A DNA stretch of 64,000 nt, from contig LR746264.1 in assembly GCA_902729315.2 (NCBI GenBank), positions 10,385,878 to 10,449,877 on the forward strand, given 5' to 3'. Below, piece after piece: positions 53,819-64,000 of this stretch. Within the stretch, counting starts at the first letter, position 1, and each line of letters begins with the position of its first letter. A program made the translations under genes and the position numbers. Below the pieces are notes generated by a model that searched no databases, had not been told where the DNA came from, and saw only the letters and a program-made list of their open reading frames with translations. The DNA comes from Spirodela intermedia. Its lineage: Eukaryota; Streptophyta; Magnoliopsida; Alismatales; Araceae.

Positions 53819-55013
53819 GGCATCGTCAATATGAATGAATGCTAAGATTATGGTGTGTTTTGGCCACTTATATCACCACCGAGATTATAGCTCCCATTCC
53901 TTGCTACCATTCAACAATAAACTCACAGGTGAATGCCCAAAGCAGTACATAATCAAGGAAGCCTGTATTGGAGAACGCTTGTCGGCACTTGATCTTTCGG
54001 GAACCCTTTTTGAACCGATCGACGGCTCTTGAACGCGCCATCCAGACAAAGCTGAAGTCAACCCTCCTATCCATCTTGACGAATTGGCAAGAGGGTGTAA
54101 CCTTCAGTAGTTCATAAAAACATGAAACATGTCAACTCGATATATCTATTGGACAATCTTTTCCTTATTATTCTCTGTATATATTGTTTAGGAAATATAC
54201 AATGTATCCCACCGTATAAACTGGTCAATATGTAGTGGTCATAATTTGAGACATGGAATAGTTTAGTTAGGGTTAAGCCTTCTCTCCTATTTTTTTGTAG
54301 ATGGGAGACGTCACCACGTAAAGATTGCAGGAGAAATGGGCTAACAGCGATTACATGCTGAAAATATTTCACCATACAATAATTTGTCGGGATATTGGTA
54401 GCCTAGCTTGTTAAATGAGACTGAGTCAAGTCAACGAAGTACAACGAACATTTTAACAGCTGGGCGTGGAGTCAGAAATTATCACACGACCTCGAATCTC
54501 GAGTTGGAACGATTAAAGATACCGATCTTCTTCTCTCCATCTATGTATATTAATATACATTCACGTATGCATACGTCCAAACATTATACATATAAACATC
54601 CAAACTCGTTGTACTTCTATCATGCAAGGCGCGCTTTGTCTTACACATCGCACAACGAAGTGATTAGGAGGGAGGCACCCTCTCTTTGGTTATGACATGT
54701 GGGATAATGGACGTTGGAAAAGCTGGCTTGGCAAACTTTGACGACTTCTAGCTCCCAGAAGCGTTGAGAATGACAAATCCTCATGGAGATCGAAACGCTG
54801 TTTGAATTGCACATTTACAAAGAAAATGAGAACTGTTCGGTAGCATGGCTAAACATCTCTCCATGTGATTCATCTTCCTCAGTGTTCTTTACTCTGACAG
54901 AGGATATTGTCATATAATTGTTTAAAATAAAAGAGGAAAAATTTCGTCCGAGGAAATATAATTGTTTAAGGATGCGATACCTCTGTTTCTGCCCCACATC
55001 TAGCTCTTCTCTT

Positions 55014-55037
55014 CCTCTCTCTCTCTCTCTCTCTCTC
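55014..55037. repeat. (CT)n microsatellite
   Basis: About 12 CT units. Confidence 0.95.
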
Positions 55038-55263
55038 TTTCTCTATCAGTAGTTCCCTCTCCTCCCGTGTTGGCTGCGAAGGAATTGATAATTATTATTG
55101 CTTTTGATGGCTTCATGCTTCTCCAAGTGAACACCCTGCACGACAAAAGGAAAACGATGAAGGGGATGACCTCGAAGAAGTCGCCATAGAATCGAAACTT
55201 GCAATATGACACGGTGACACAACTAGACAAGCGAGTCACATACCAGCTTGCCGCATGTACGAG

Positions 55264-55375
55264 ACATTTCTCCTGTTGCTGCTGCTGCTGCTTCTCCTCG
55301 TCCTCCTCGTCCTTCTCCTTCTTCTCCTTCTTATGCTTCTCCTTCTCCTTCTCCTTCTCCCTCCTCCTCCTTCTT
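55264..55375. repeat. (CTG/CTC/CTT)n trinucleotide-like tract
   Basis: Pyrimidine-rich trinucleotide mixture over about 110 bases; it creates an artefactual poly-Leu frame. Confidence 0.9.
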
Positions 55376-56695
55376 TAGCAAATCATGCTGACATGACTAC
55401 AAACGGAATGAGAAGTCACGACGACGTCTCTTCTAAACAAAACGATGAGTGTGGTCCAGCAGATGTACGTATCTTCTAGCTAAAATTGGTGTCGCAAACC
55501 CATTCATCTCCTACTTGATCAGTCCTGAGGTAGTTCCCGTCGAGGGGCGGTTCACATCTCGCAAGTCTTCGACAGGTGACCGGATTATATTAAAGACGGG
55601 AATGGTGGCCTGGAATTTTAAATCAAATGTCAGTGGAATGCCCCTCAAGTAATTCAGCCTGATTTCGGACTGATTTAGTTCATTCTCCATCAAAGAGGAC
55701 GCCATCCCTGTTGATAGCAACTGGCTTGGAGTTTCTACCCAGTCTTTTTCCTATTTTCCAACTTTCATCGTATCAATTTGATCGGAGTTTCACGTTTATG
55801 CACGATGTTTCAATGAGGGACACAATAAAAGCGTTACAACTGCTACGTCTTTGAGTATACTCTTATTGATTATGAAAATCAAAGTTAAAAGATTGCAAGA
55901 AAGTCGGAATAGCACGTCTTCTCTCTGTGTTGATCCATTTGGAGCTTATGAATGTAGTGCTTCAGGTTTGGAAAGTATGTAATAGATTGTCGATTTTTTT
56001 TCCCAACTTCTGATGGGAGCAGTCATACAATAATGCTTCAGGTTTAGTGCTTTTCTCAAAGAAGAATCTCACTGTTTTTTATCATGAAAATATTTCTGTG
56101 GGTCGGGCTACTAGGGTAATAGGCTGGAAACTTTGATGTCTATATATATATATATAGACGTATATATAAGTATGGGATCTCATAGAAAGTAAATACGTTT
56201 TAATTTTAGAACCAAGACAAATAGTTATGGGCAACGTGTCTGCTCATGGTTAGCATCAACTAAGAGATCACTCATTGGAGAGGCTAAGTTGAATTGACTT
56301 CTTAAAAGACATAGCTGCAGAGGTTACTTACTATCTGACAGACAATTCGGCATTGAGTGAAGCGTGACATCCCTGGACCACCATAAGTGCCAAGTTATAA
56401 CAATTAATACCATGTCGATTGGTCATGTGCGCACATAAATGATAGTGGGCACCATCTATATTAATGAATGTGTGAGCCTACATTTTTTACCACGAGTAAT
56501 CTCTATACAATATTTATTCTAATGAACTTGACCGGGCTACGGGGAAGTGAGGTGATCTAGCAGCCTACGTTGCCTTCAGTTGGCCGGAACATGAAGTAGA
56601 TCTAGTGCACTAGTGAACCTGGACTGAAGAGAGAATAATTCTTTCACAAAGTCTGAGTCTAGCCGATTTTTGTACTCTTAACGGTCACCATTAAG

Positions 56696-56697
<2 letters not shown>

Positions 56698-56760
<63 letters not shown>
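56698..56760. repeat. (GA)n microsatellite, long
   Basis: About 31 uninterrupted GA units, the longest perfect dinucleotide run in the window. Confidence 0.97.
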
Positions 56761-56763
<3 letters not shown>

Positions 56764-57679
56764 ATAGCGCCTTCATCGGCATGAGCTTTAGTAAACCATT
56801 AACTCGCGGAGAGCTTTGCCGGAGAATCCAATCACCGATCTCCATCAAACCTTGGACCACCTTGACGCATTCACAACCCTTTCTACAAATTTTTTTTGTT
56901 GTTCAACCCGTCATCTGGACGCCGCCTCCTCACAGCCAATGTGGGGCAAATTTGTCGAAACCCCGAAGGATTGAAGCTGCTTCCGTGGATTGGTAGATTC
57001 AGCTCGTCAGCTGAAGTTGCAAGAATTCGAAGAGGCATACGAACCCGTCGATGAGAGCCACACCTGCCTTACCCGCACTAGAGAGAACACTCATCTGTTG
57101 GCATGCTCCTTCCTGCCCTCTGGATAGCTCCCTGGCACCTATGAACACTAAGGTTGCGACTGAAACAGGCGTCTTTCGGCTGGAGAAGTGGCCGGCATGC
57201 AAGGAAGGTAAATGACTACTGGGAAGCTAGACAACAAGGATTCAACAGAACGGACGCACGGATACGAGGAGGGAGAGGGAGTCGGCATCCATTTTGCAGG
57301 GAGGTAGAGCTCTTGGAGGCCGTGGGCATGGGCGAAGTGCGCCGGTGGAATTGAATCGAAGACAGCAGGGTGGACCTCAGCTGCCGCGATATCCGGTGAT
57401 GATGTTGCGGCAAATGGAACACACCCGAAACCCTCGGCGAGAGATGTTGAAGACCATAGTCTGCTGTAAATTTGTGGAAGGAACATGGGTTCTGGCTTTC
57501 TAGGCGCGAGCTGCCGTAGACGTGGAAGCTGATGTTGCAGACGGAACATCATCTGTGCGAAGACCAGGAGCCTGGGGTTACGCACATTCTACACATGTAG
57601 CGTGAAAACTCATCCCTTAGCTCTCAAATTTTGCCTGCTGCGGTGACGGAAGATCTCAGACCCACTCTGAGCCATTGCT

Positions 57680-57720
<41 letters not shown>

Positions 57721-57721
57721 C
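57680..57721. repeat. (CT)n-(TA)n compound microsatellite
   Basis: About 12 CT units followed by about 9 TA units. Confidence 0.95.
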
Positions 57722-59016
57722 ATAACTAAAGCAAATAGATAGAACTTCTGATTGGACTCCGGTACAGCATATAACAAGTTTTTTCTGGGAAATTTCATCA
57801 AGCATGATAAGTACCCGACGCCCTGCATGGGGTCATAAATTGCATGGAAACAGAAGAAGTGAATTCAATGGTTATAATACAGATGAGAAGGATTTTCCCC
57901 CCTCCTTGCCCTTGCGGTGTGAACGGCTCTCCACAAGGCCATCGCTAAGAAGATGCGTTCTACCCGTCTCACAACGAAGTAGACGCCCCCAATCTCTAGG
58001 AAAGTCAAGGCCAAGGCCAGGCCGTGTTCTTCAGCTCCACCAGGCCAGCCATACAGTGGATGGAACCCCGCCTGGGAGTCAATACTTAACAGTCAACGCG
58101 ATCTAGAGATTCTACAAGCAACTGGGTATATCATCTTGTCGTTTATTAATAGAAATAAGTAAATACATGAAGCAACTATAGGTATCTGGGCTTCTAATAT
58201 GCCTATAATCTCGAGTAAGGAATGCTCTTACTAGACTCCATTAAGGAACTCTAACTCACATTCATATTAGAACATCATGTTTGTGCCCACTATTGTTGGG
58301 TATTGTCACAAATACTCAGATCCCCAATAGGCAATCATAAGCCACGGGTAGGTCTGGGCCCATCTTTATCATATTCCTAATCAGCTATTGGGTTTGGGTT
58401 TCTTTGAAACGGAGCTTGTGTAGGGCACATTCAAATAGGTCTGGATTTGGATTTCTTTCAATGGAAAGGATTGATATTTAGGGGACGAGAGGCAGAATCT
58501 TCGTCTCTTTTTGTCACTTTTGTTGCCTTGTGTTGACCTCTTTTTTGGGGCGTACGTGGGACAACAATTGATAAAGGTCAACGGATAATTTCCAATGCCG
58601 TAAATAGCCCAAACTATCAATTTATTGGCAAACAGACCTCCCTCACCAAAGACCAAAGGTTAAAACAGATAGACAATGAAATAATTTTACAGGTAAAATG
58701 AACGATGTGGGTAAGCAGAAGCTGACAAATTCAGGTCCAATTCATGCCCATTTCACATGATCTTTTCCCCATTTAGTGCTACATTTCTCAGGTTTTTTTC
58801 GTTTCCAGGTTTGCAGAGACCAATGCCAATGAAGGTGCAGAAATGATCAACTCAAATTTTCAATTTCCGAGATGATTCGCCATGTTTTTTCTAAGGTCGC
58901 ATGTGAAGATCCAAAAACAAATCATTATCTTGTTTTATTTGTCCTTTCGCATTCAATATTGACGTGTTAGACTGCGGATTCGAAGTTACTTACAATACAG
59001 ATTCGTTGGAGGCTGG

Positions 59017-62000
59017 TTAAAGCTCACTGTAGTTGCGCCATACTGCACGGAATTCCTCACGGAAAGTGTTCAGACGCGCTTTCAGATTTGGCGTTCTAAA
59101 TGTACCATGAAGCAAAGTTGCTACATACAAATCAAGAAAAATATCAATAAGTGCTCATTCGAAAAAAAAAAAAAGGCCACTAAGCACTAAAGAAGTAGAT
59201 GATGCGATTACCAAAAAGCCCAATGAGCAGTGCCCACAGAACAGTGAGTAGACTGCACGATATAATCCACACAGTGGAACTGGCTGAAATTTCCAAGGCA
59301 CAACTGTTACTTGAAACACTTTGGAGGACACCAAAAAGTCAGCATTAAAATGACCACGCGGAATTGTCAAATACCTGCCGAGAATATCAAGACAAACATC
59401 CAACGAGGTCGCCCACATATGTGAATTGCTCTCTTCACAGATGGTCGTCCACGAAGAACAGGCCTGCAGGTATAGAGTTTTTAATACGCTTCTTCCATTT
59501 AACACAATGAATGCGCAATATTACAGATATGATATAGATATCCGATGAATATGCTCACATTATAGGTGGTCTCATCTTTGCAGCCAAGTGCGGAGATATT
59601 TGTCTCACACTCCTCGTTATTTTCTCATTAAAAGTAACAGCAAAGCTGCAGATGTATAAAAAAAAAAGAAGAGAATATGCAATAACCAAACAACAAATCA
59701 AACTCAACAACAAAGAGGATAATAGACAAAATAGAGTTAGTGACATTAAACTATTACGATGTGCTATGTGTAATCTACACTACTAGGAACGAACCGGGCA
59801 CTTTGAAATCGTCAACCATGACTAAAATATCACGTCGGCAAGTAAACGGGGACATTCTAGTTTGCATGTCAGTAATATTTATGAATGAGCAGTAACATTC
59901 TCACTGTCCACCTTAAAAAACCAAGACTCCAGAAGGAAAGTTTCCGCAACCTATTGGCAAAATTTGTAGTTTTGGTCATTCTACCACCAAATGAGCGTGG
60001 ACACTGACAAGCAGAGAGAATGCAGCTCGTGCCACAAGATACAAGCATCCTGGCTGTATGGGGATACTTCTGCAAATAAGACTTTTCAATCATCACAGAA
60101 ATCTAATGAAGATGACTGTTATAGAGGTACCTAGAAGACCAAACTGCACAGTTTCCGAGTGATGTGCAGAGAAAAATAGTTGGATTAATATTTACTAAAA
60201 CGATACCCACCAAATATAACCCAGCTCACACCATTTTAGTAGTCCTGGAGAATAGTGCATGAACAAAGCAATCTACGAGACTAACTCTACATTTGTACGA
60301 AAATGCAAACACATCTGTGAAATTGCATGTATAGGAACAGATAAAGATGCCCTTTAGTCTCACGTTCACCCCGTAAATTCTCATTTTCAGTAAAACGGAA
60401 CTCCATCCCTTCAACAAAGTTTCACTATAAATAATTAGATGGTCAGAAATAAATAAATAAAATTACACTTATTGATGTTTGTATGCATGCAACATTTTGA
60501 ATGAATGATTCATTGTTCATCTTTTTCTTAAGCATATATATGCTAGTTCCTGGGAGATATTCTGCAAATACCAATATCACAAGTTTTTACATTCGAATGC
60601 AAATACCAATAGGAAACTATTAACCTTTCACTTTACCAAATTGTTTTTCCTTTTGTATAAAGGGCACCTCTTCAGGAAAGAGTGAACAAGATAAACATTC
60701 TTTGCAAACAATAACAAATTTGGACAGAAGCTGATACCTTTTTTTATTCTATCTTGGGTGATCCAAGGAAAGAAAATAGAACTACAGGAAGTTTATAAGA
60801 TGAATGAGATAAGGATTCGATAGAATTGACATACGAATTTGGTCAAATATCAAGTACGTTAGATAGCATTTACAAATAATCTCCCATGTAGGATAAAATC
60901 TCTAAGATCTTGACAGCAGCATAAAAATCTTATATTCTCTGACAAGTGAATTCCTTTTTGGGAGATACGCAGATCTAGACGTTTTTCTCTCTCTTAAATT
61001 TGGTTTCCTTGAATCGAAGGTAATAATATCAATTCCCCATTTTCAGCAGATTATTTGGCAAAAAGATCATTCAGGACTTAGGACGCTTGAAAAAGAAAAA
61101 AAACCAATCGGAACATAGCTTAATAGCCTGACTCTCGAATGAGAAGGAAAGACACCTATAAATGGCTCAGACAAATAAATGTGACATGCAGAAGCATAAG
61201 ATTTGACATTGGAAGATGCCATGCCAGTTAGTATGATTAAATTTGTTCACAGGGGACCCTGTATTACACATGGCCCAGGAGTTTGTCTGGCTGACTACAG
61301 ACGACTGAACAAACATCAGAATTTGGAGAATCATGAAAGGAATTTTTAAGCACATTTATCAAATATATTTGGGTTTTCAAAAAAGGCATAGAAAGCACTT
61401 ACCTATCGTTAAGTAATGCAATGCTGAAGCCTGTTAACAACGCAGCAATGATGGCCAATGGCTTTCGAAGAAATCCAATAGCTTGATAACGAACAAATGG
61501 CGGAATATTAGCTCTTCTTTAGGATGCAGGTAATTCGTAAAAGAGGTTTCTCTGAATCCCAACGTACCGAGAATGAATATCATCAAGATGAAGTAATTCG
61601 TCCGATAGCTGAAAGTTTGCATAGAAATATAAAATATACAACAAAGCGCACAGTTAAACATAGTTTCTCGGTCAGCAAATTGAATCCTTAGAAATAACTT
61701 AAATAAAAACTATCTTAAATAAGTTGCTTCGGGCCAATCAGAAATGAGGATTCCTTGAGAGGAGGGGGGGAGACAAACGTGAAACGTTGATATTTGATTT
61801 TGAATGAAAGTTTCTCAAAATAAGGCAAGAATTGAAATTTGGTGCCGAAAAGAAGTTTATATTTCCTGACGGGGGAACATCGGCAAATTTTAGGTCTTCA
61901 AAAAAATTAAGAGGAACCCCTTATTCGCCCGAAAAGATGGCGATAAATGACTCATAGATCATCAACGTCAGAGAGAAGACAGAGACGATCGATCTGAAAA

Positions 62001-62163
62001 CTTACTAGTACAGGTTACACTTCAGGCGGCTGCTCCATTTAGAGTAGGATCTGGGGACGGTGAACCGGGAGAAGAACTCGGAGACGGGACGCGGCGGGGA
62101 GGACCACTCCACCTCCCGCAATGCATCGACCAGGTCCTGCGCCGTTACACTACCCCAATCCAT
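59017..62163 (-). CDS. PRA1A: PRA1 family protein, subfamily A
   Basis: Seven minus-strand exons: 62163-62006, 61608-61568, 61481-61403, 59645-59559, 59463-59375, 59283-59212, 59120-59017. They join in phase to 209 residues, as in Arabidopsis PRA1.A proteins. The N-terminus MDWGSVTAQDLVDALREVEW and SRFTVPRSYSKWSSRLKCNL is characteristic. Hydrophobic pairs follow: YYYRTNYFILMIFIL with FLRKPLAIIAALLTGFSIALL, then RWMFVLIFSA with WIISCSLLTVLWALLIGLF. The end is FRTPNLKARLNTFREEFRAVW. PRA1 proteins are prenylated-Rab acceptors in ER, Golgi and endosomal membranes. Intron 3 is about 1.76 kb. Exon 6 was fixed by the acceptor at 59284-59285, which continues FSA in frame. The gene shares a 600-base head-to-head promoter with the GT47 gene. 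Confidence 0.93.
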
Positions 62164-62760
62164 CCCCGTCTCTGCGCAATTCCCTTCGCCGAAATACCAG
62201 CCCGAATTCCTCTCGACGAGCTACAGGAATCTTCGGCGGGGTAGAAAACCTAGGCCCCCTTTGAGTCCGACTCCGATCTCCAGCTGGGAAAGGCTGAAAA
62301 TGCCTCTGTCGGAGAGAGGAACAACAATATATAGTCCAAAAAAAAGGTCGGAGAAAACTGGACTGCTCGCGCTTCCCCTTTTTTCCCTGAATAAATTTAG
62401 TTACCTAATATAATTCTGAACCTTCGAGAAGTATGTACGTATGACGGCAATAAAGAAGCTCCCCCCTTTGGGCCAGGGCCAGTGTGGGCAGACCACTGAT
62501 GGGCCCGTAAGGTTCGGCTTGGCCCAATACTCCGCAAGTCCCCAATTATCGCTGATCATGTGGGCTTGTGCTAGTCAGCCTGTTCTCTGATTTTATGAGC
62601 CGGAGGCTATTGAAATCGGACCTAAAACTATGGGCCGTTAGCGGGCCTAACAATATAGACCTTGTGGCGGGAGGAAAAGGGCCCGGTTTCTTTCTCGATA
62701 TAATACTGAGTCCCCTCTCCCGGCTCCTCTCTATCCTCGTCTAGGGCTCGCGGCGACGCC
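62164..62760. promoter_or_regulatory. Head-to-head promoter region (PRA1A / GT47)
   Basis: The start codons are 597 bases apart. Four TGGGCC/GGCCCA words lie at 62468-62474, 62500-62506, 62521-62527 and 62631-62636. TATAATA at 62700-62706 would give the plus-strand gene a leader of about 30 bases. Confidence 0.65.
62700..62706 (+). promoter_or_regulatory. Possible TATA box of the GT47 gene
   Basis: TATAATA lies 55 bases before the ATG. Confidence 0.45.
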
Positions 62761-63882
62761 ATGGCGCTCGCTGGTTTCCGCCACCGCCTCCTGCAGTTCC
62801 TCGTCGGCGTGATCTTCTTGCGCTCAGCCCCTGTCGTCATCTCCCTCCCGTCTCCTTACTTGTACCCCTCTGCGCTCCTCCGGGATTTCCCCCGGATGAT
62901 GGAGAATTTCAGGATCTTTGCTTACCCCGACCAACCTTGGAATTCCAGCGGCTTCCGACCAGGCTCTCCGGCGGCGCTGTTCCACGCCTCGCTCATGCGG
63001 AGCCGCTTCCTGACGCTGGATCCCGAGGAGGCTCACCTGTTCTACCTCTCCTTCCCCGGTGAGGCGGGGCCCCGGTCTATAGCGCGATCGATCCGGAGTC
63101 TCCGCTCGGAGCTCCCTTTCTGGAACCGGACGCTCGGCGCCGATCACTTCTACATCTCGGAGGAGGGGATCGGCGATTCGTCGGACCGCAACCTCGTGGA
63201 GCTGCGGAAGAACTCGATCCATATTTCGACCTTTCCGGCTGCCCCGGGGAGATTCATACCTCACAAGGACCTCACCCTTCCGTCTCCGATCAGCGCTTCC
63301 ACTCCGCCGTCCCCAAAGGATTCTTCGTTTAGATTCCTCGCTTACTACGACGGGGTGGCAACCGACCATGCTGTCCTAGCCTTGCTGGACGAGCTCCGGA
63401 AAGTTCCAGACGTCATTATCAACTCCGGGCGGCCTGATCCAACCAAGAGGGAGCAGAGCATGTCTGCCTGCAGGTTCTGCCTGTTCTTCTACGGCTTGGA
63501 GCGGGATCCACGGCTCGGCGAGGCTCTGAAATCAGGCTGCGTGCCGGTCGTCGTCTCGGGCGGGCCGATCCTGGAACTGCCGTTCAGCGACGTGCTGCGA
63601 TGGTCCGAGATCGCTCTGTTCGTGCCACTGCGAGGAGGAGCCGAAGAGATCCGTCGGACGATGGATCTGGCCAGCGGAGAGACGCACGCACGAATGAGAG
63701 CGACGGCGATCCAGGCGAGCACGCTCTTCCGGTGGGATCTGCCGGAGTCGCCGACGGCGCCGGAGCGGCCGCACGACGCATTCACCACGGTGCTCTTCCA
63801 GTTGTGGCGGCGGCGGCACGCCATCCGCTACGTCCGGTGGGGGGAGCGCAGTTCCTCCCTGCACGCGAGATCGGACTTCTAG
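62761..63882 (+). CDS. Exostosin-like glycosyltransferase (GT47 family)
   Basis: This is an intronless frame of 373 residues. The ATG at 62761 (GACGCCATGGCG) starts an N-terminal hydrophobic anchor at about residues 8-28. The exostosin domain shows FRIFAYPDQP, a HLFYLSFP-type segment, DLTLPSP, FRFLAYYDGV, DVIINSG, SACRFCLFFYGLERDPRLG, then EALKSGCVPVVVSG, LPFSDVLRWSEIALFVP and a C-terminal helix region with AFTTVLFQLWRRR. These are the ordered motifs of plant GT47 enzymes, Golgi type II proteins that build xyloglucan, pectin or xylan side chains. The donor sugar and acceptor cannot be read from the sequence. The protein is shorter than the usual 430-550 residues, mainly because the stem between the anchor and the catalytic domain is very short. 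Confidence 0.88.
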   Translation: MALAGFRHRLLQFLVGVIFLRSAPVVISLPSPYLYPSALLRDFPRMMENFRIFAYPDQPWNSSGFRPGSPAALFHASLMRSRFLTLDPEEAHLFYLSFPGEAGPRSIARSIRSLRSELPFWNRTLGADHFYISEEGIGDSSDRNLVELRKNSIHISTFPAAPGRFIPHKDLTLPSPISASTPPSPKDSSFRFLAYYDGVATDHAVLALLDELRKVPDVIINSGRPDPTKREQSMSACRFCLFFYGLERDPRLGEALKSGCVPVVVSGGPILELPFSDVLRWSEIALFVPLRGGAEEIRRTMDLASGETHARMRATAIQASTLFRWDLPESPTAPERPHDAFTTVLFQLWRRRHAIRYVRWGERSSSLHARSDF

Positions 63883-64000
63883 CAGTCGATCGGCGGAGTC
63901 CCCGAAGACTTGTGACCTCTCTGTGTGAGGGGACTGCTCGAAGCGCGAAGTTTACGGGATGTTCATTTTTTATATATGTATTAACGTATTTGATTCCCGA

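Larger units (their letters stand above)
51187..59016. other. Gene-poor block rich in simple repeats
   Basis: No protein or RNA gene is recognised over 7.8 kb. Open frames are short and match no family I know. Simple repeats are listed separately, and an inverted repeat lies at 53726-53818. Composition is moderate, with AT-rich stretches at 51.85-52.3, 54.1-54.6 and 58.1-58.3 kb. Confidence 0.5.

Noticed and set aside
57148-57585. 145-codon minus-strand frame
   Set aside because: No motif or splice context suggests a gene, and the composition is not gene-like.

Overview
This is nuclear DNA from a flowering plant. Every recognisable gene is a plant gene with GT-AG introns, and no bacterial, organellar or viral gene is visible. 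The GC-rich coding sequences, the strong base-composition contrast between neighbouring exons, and the long GA/CT and TA microsatellites would fit a monocot, but I cannot name the species from sequence alone. I rebuilt exon structures by hand from splice signals, reading-frame phase and remembered family sequences. Total lengths agree with the families in most cases.

Layout, left to right. The 3' part of an FCF2-type pre-rRNA processing gene leaves the window at the left edge (minus). It faces a HESO1-like RNA uridylyltransferase (plus, 3481-7222). That gene converges on a large PMT-type Golgi methyltransferase (minus, 7576-16365). A LONESOME HIGHWAY-like bHLH regulator follows (minus, 17730-22516), with uORFs in its presumed leader. 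A GA-rich minisatellite then precedes a small unclassified plant protein gene (plus, 27905-28153). Next come a wall-associated-kinase-like receptor (plus, 30429-32598) and GDP-mannose pyrophosphorylase (plus, 34564-36041). A U2 spliceosomal RNA gene with a complete plant snRNA promoter is on the minus strand (37890-38085). A CGR1-type rRNA-processing gene (minus, 40279-40872) is head-to-head with a YIP1-family membrane-traffic gene (plus, 41887-46220), which converges on an ACC oxidase gene (minus, 46580-48381). The block 48.4-59.0 kb has no gene I can recognise and is rich in simple repeats. A PRA1-family A gene (minus, 59017-62163) is head-to-head with an intronless GT47 exostosin-like glycosyltransferase (plus, 62761-63882).

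The genes form no pathway or operon. Loose themes are RNA and ribosome biogenesis (FCF2, CGR1, U2, HESO1-like), cell wall and Golgi (PMT, GMPP, GT47, WAKL) and membrane traffic (YIP1, PRA1A). I found no convincing new system. The most interesting points are the GC-rich island covering the two converging gene ends near 7 kb, the nearly polypurine intron of the ACC oxidase gene, a microsatellite sitting on the last splice donor of the bHLH gene, and several recent tandem duplications in promoters and spacers.
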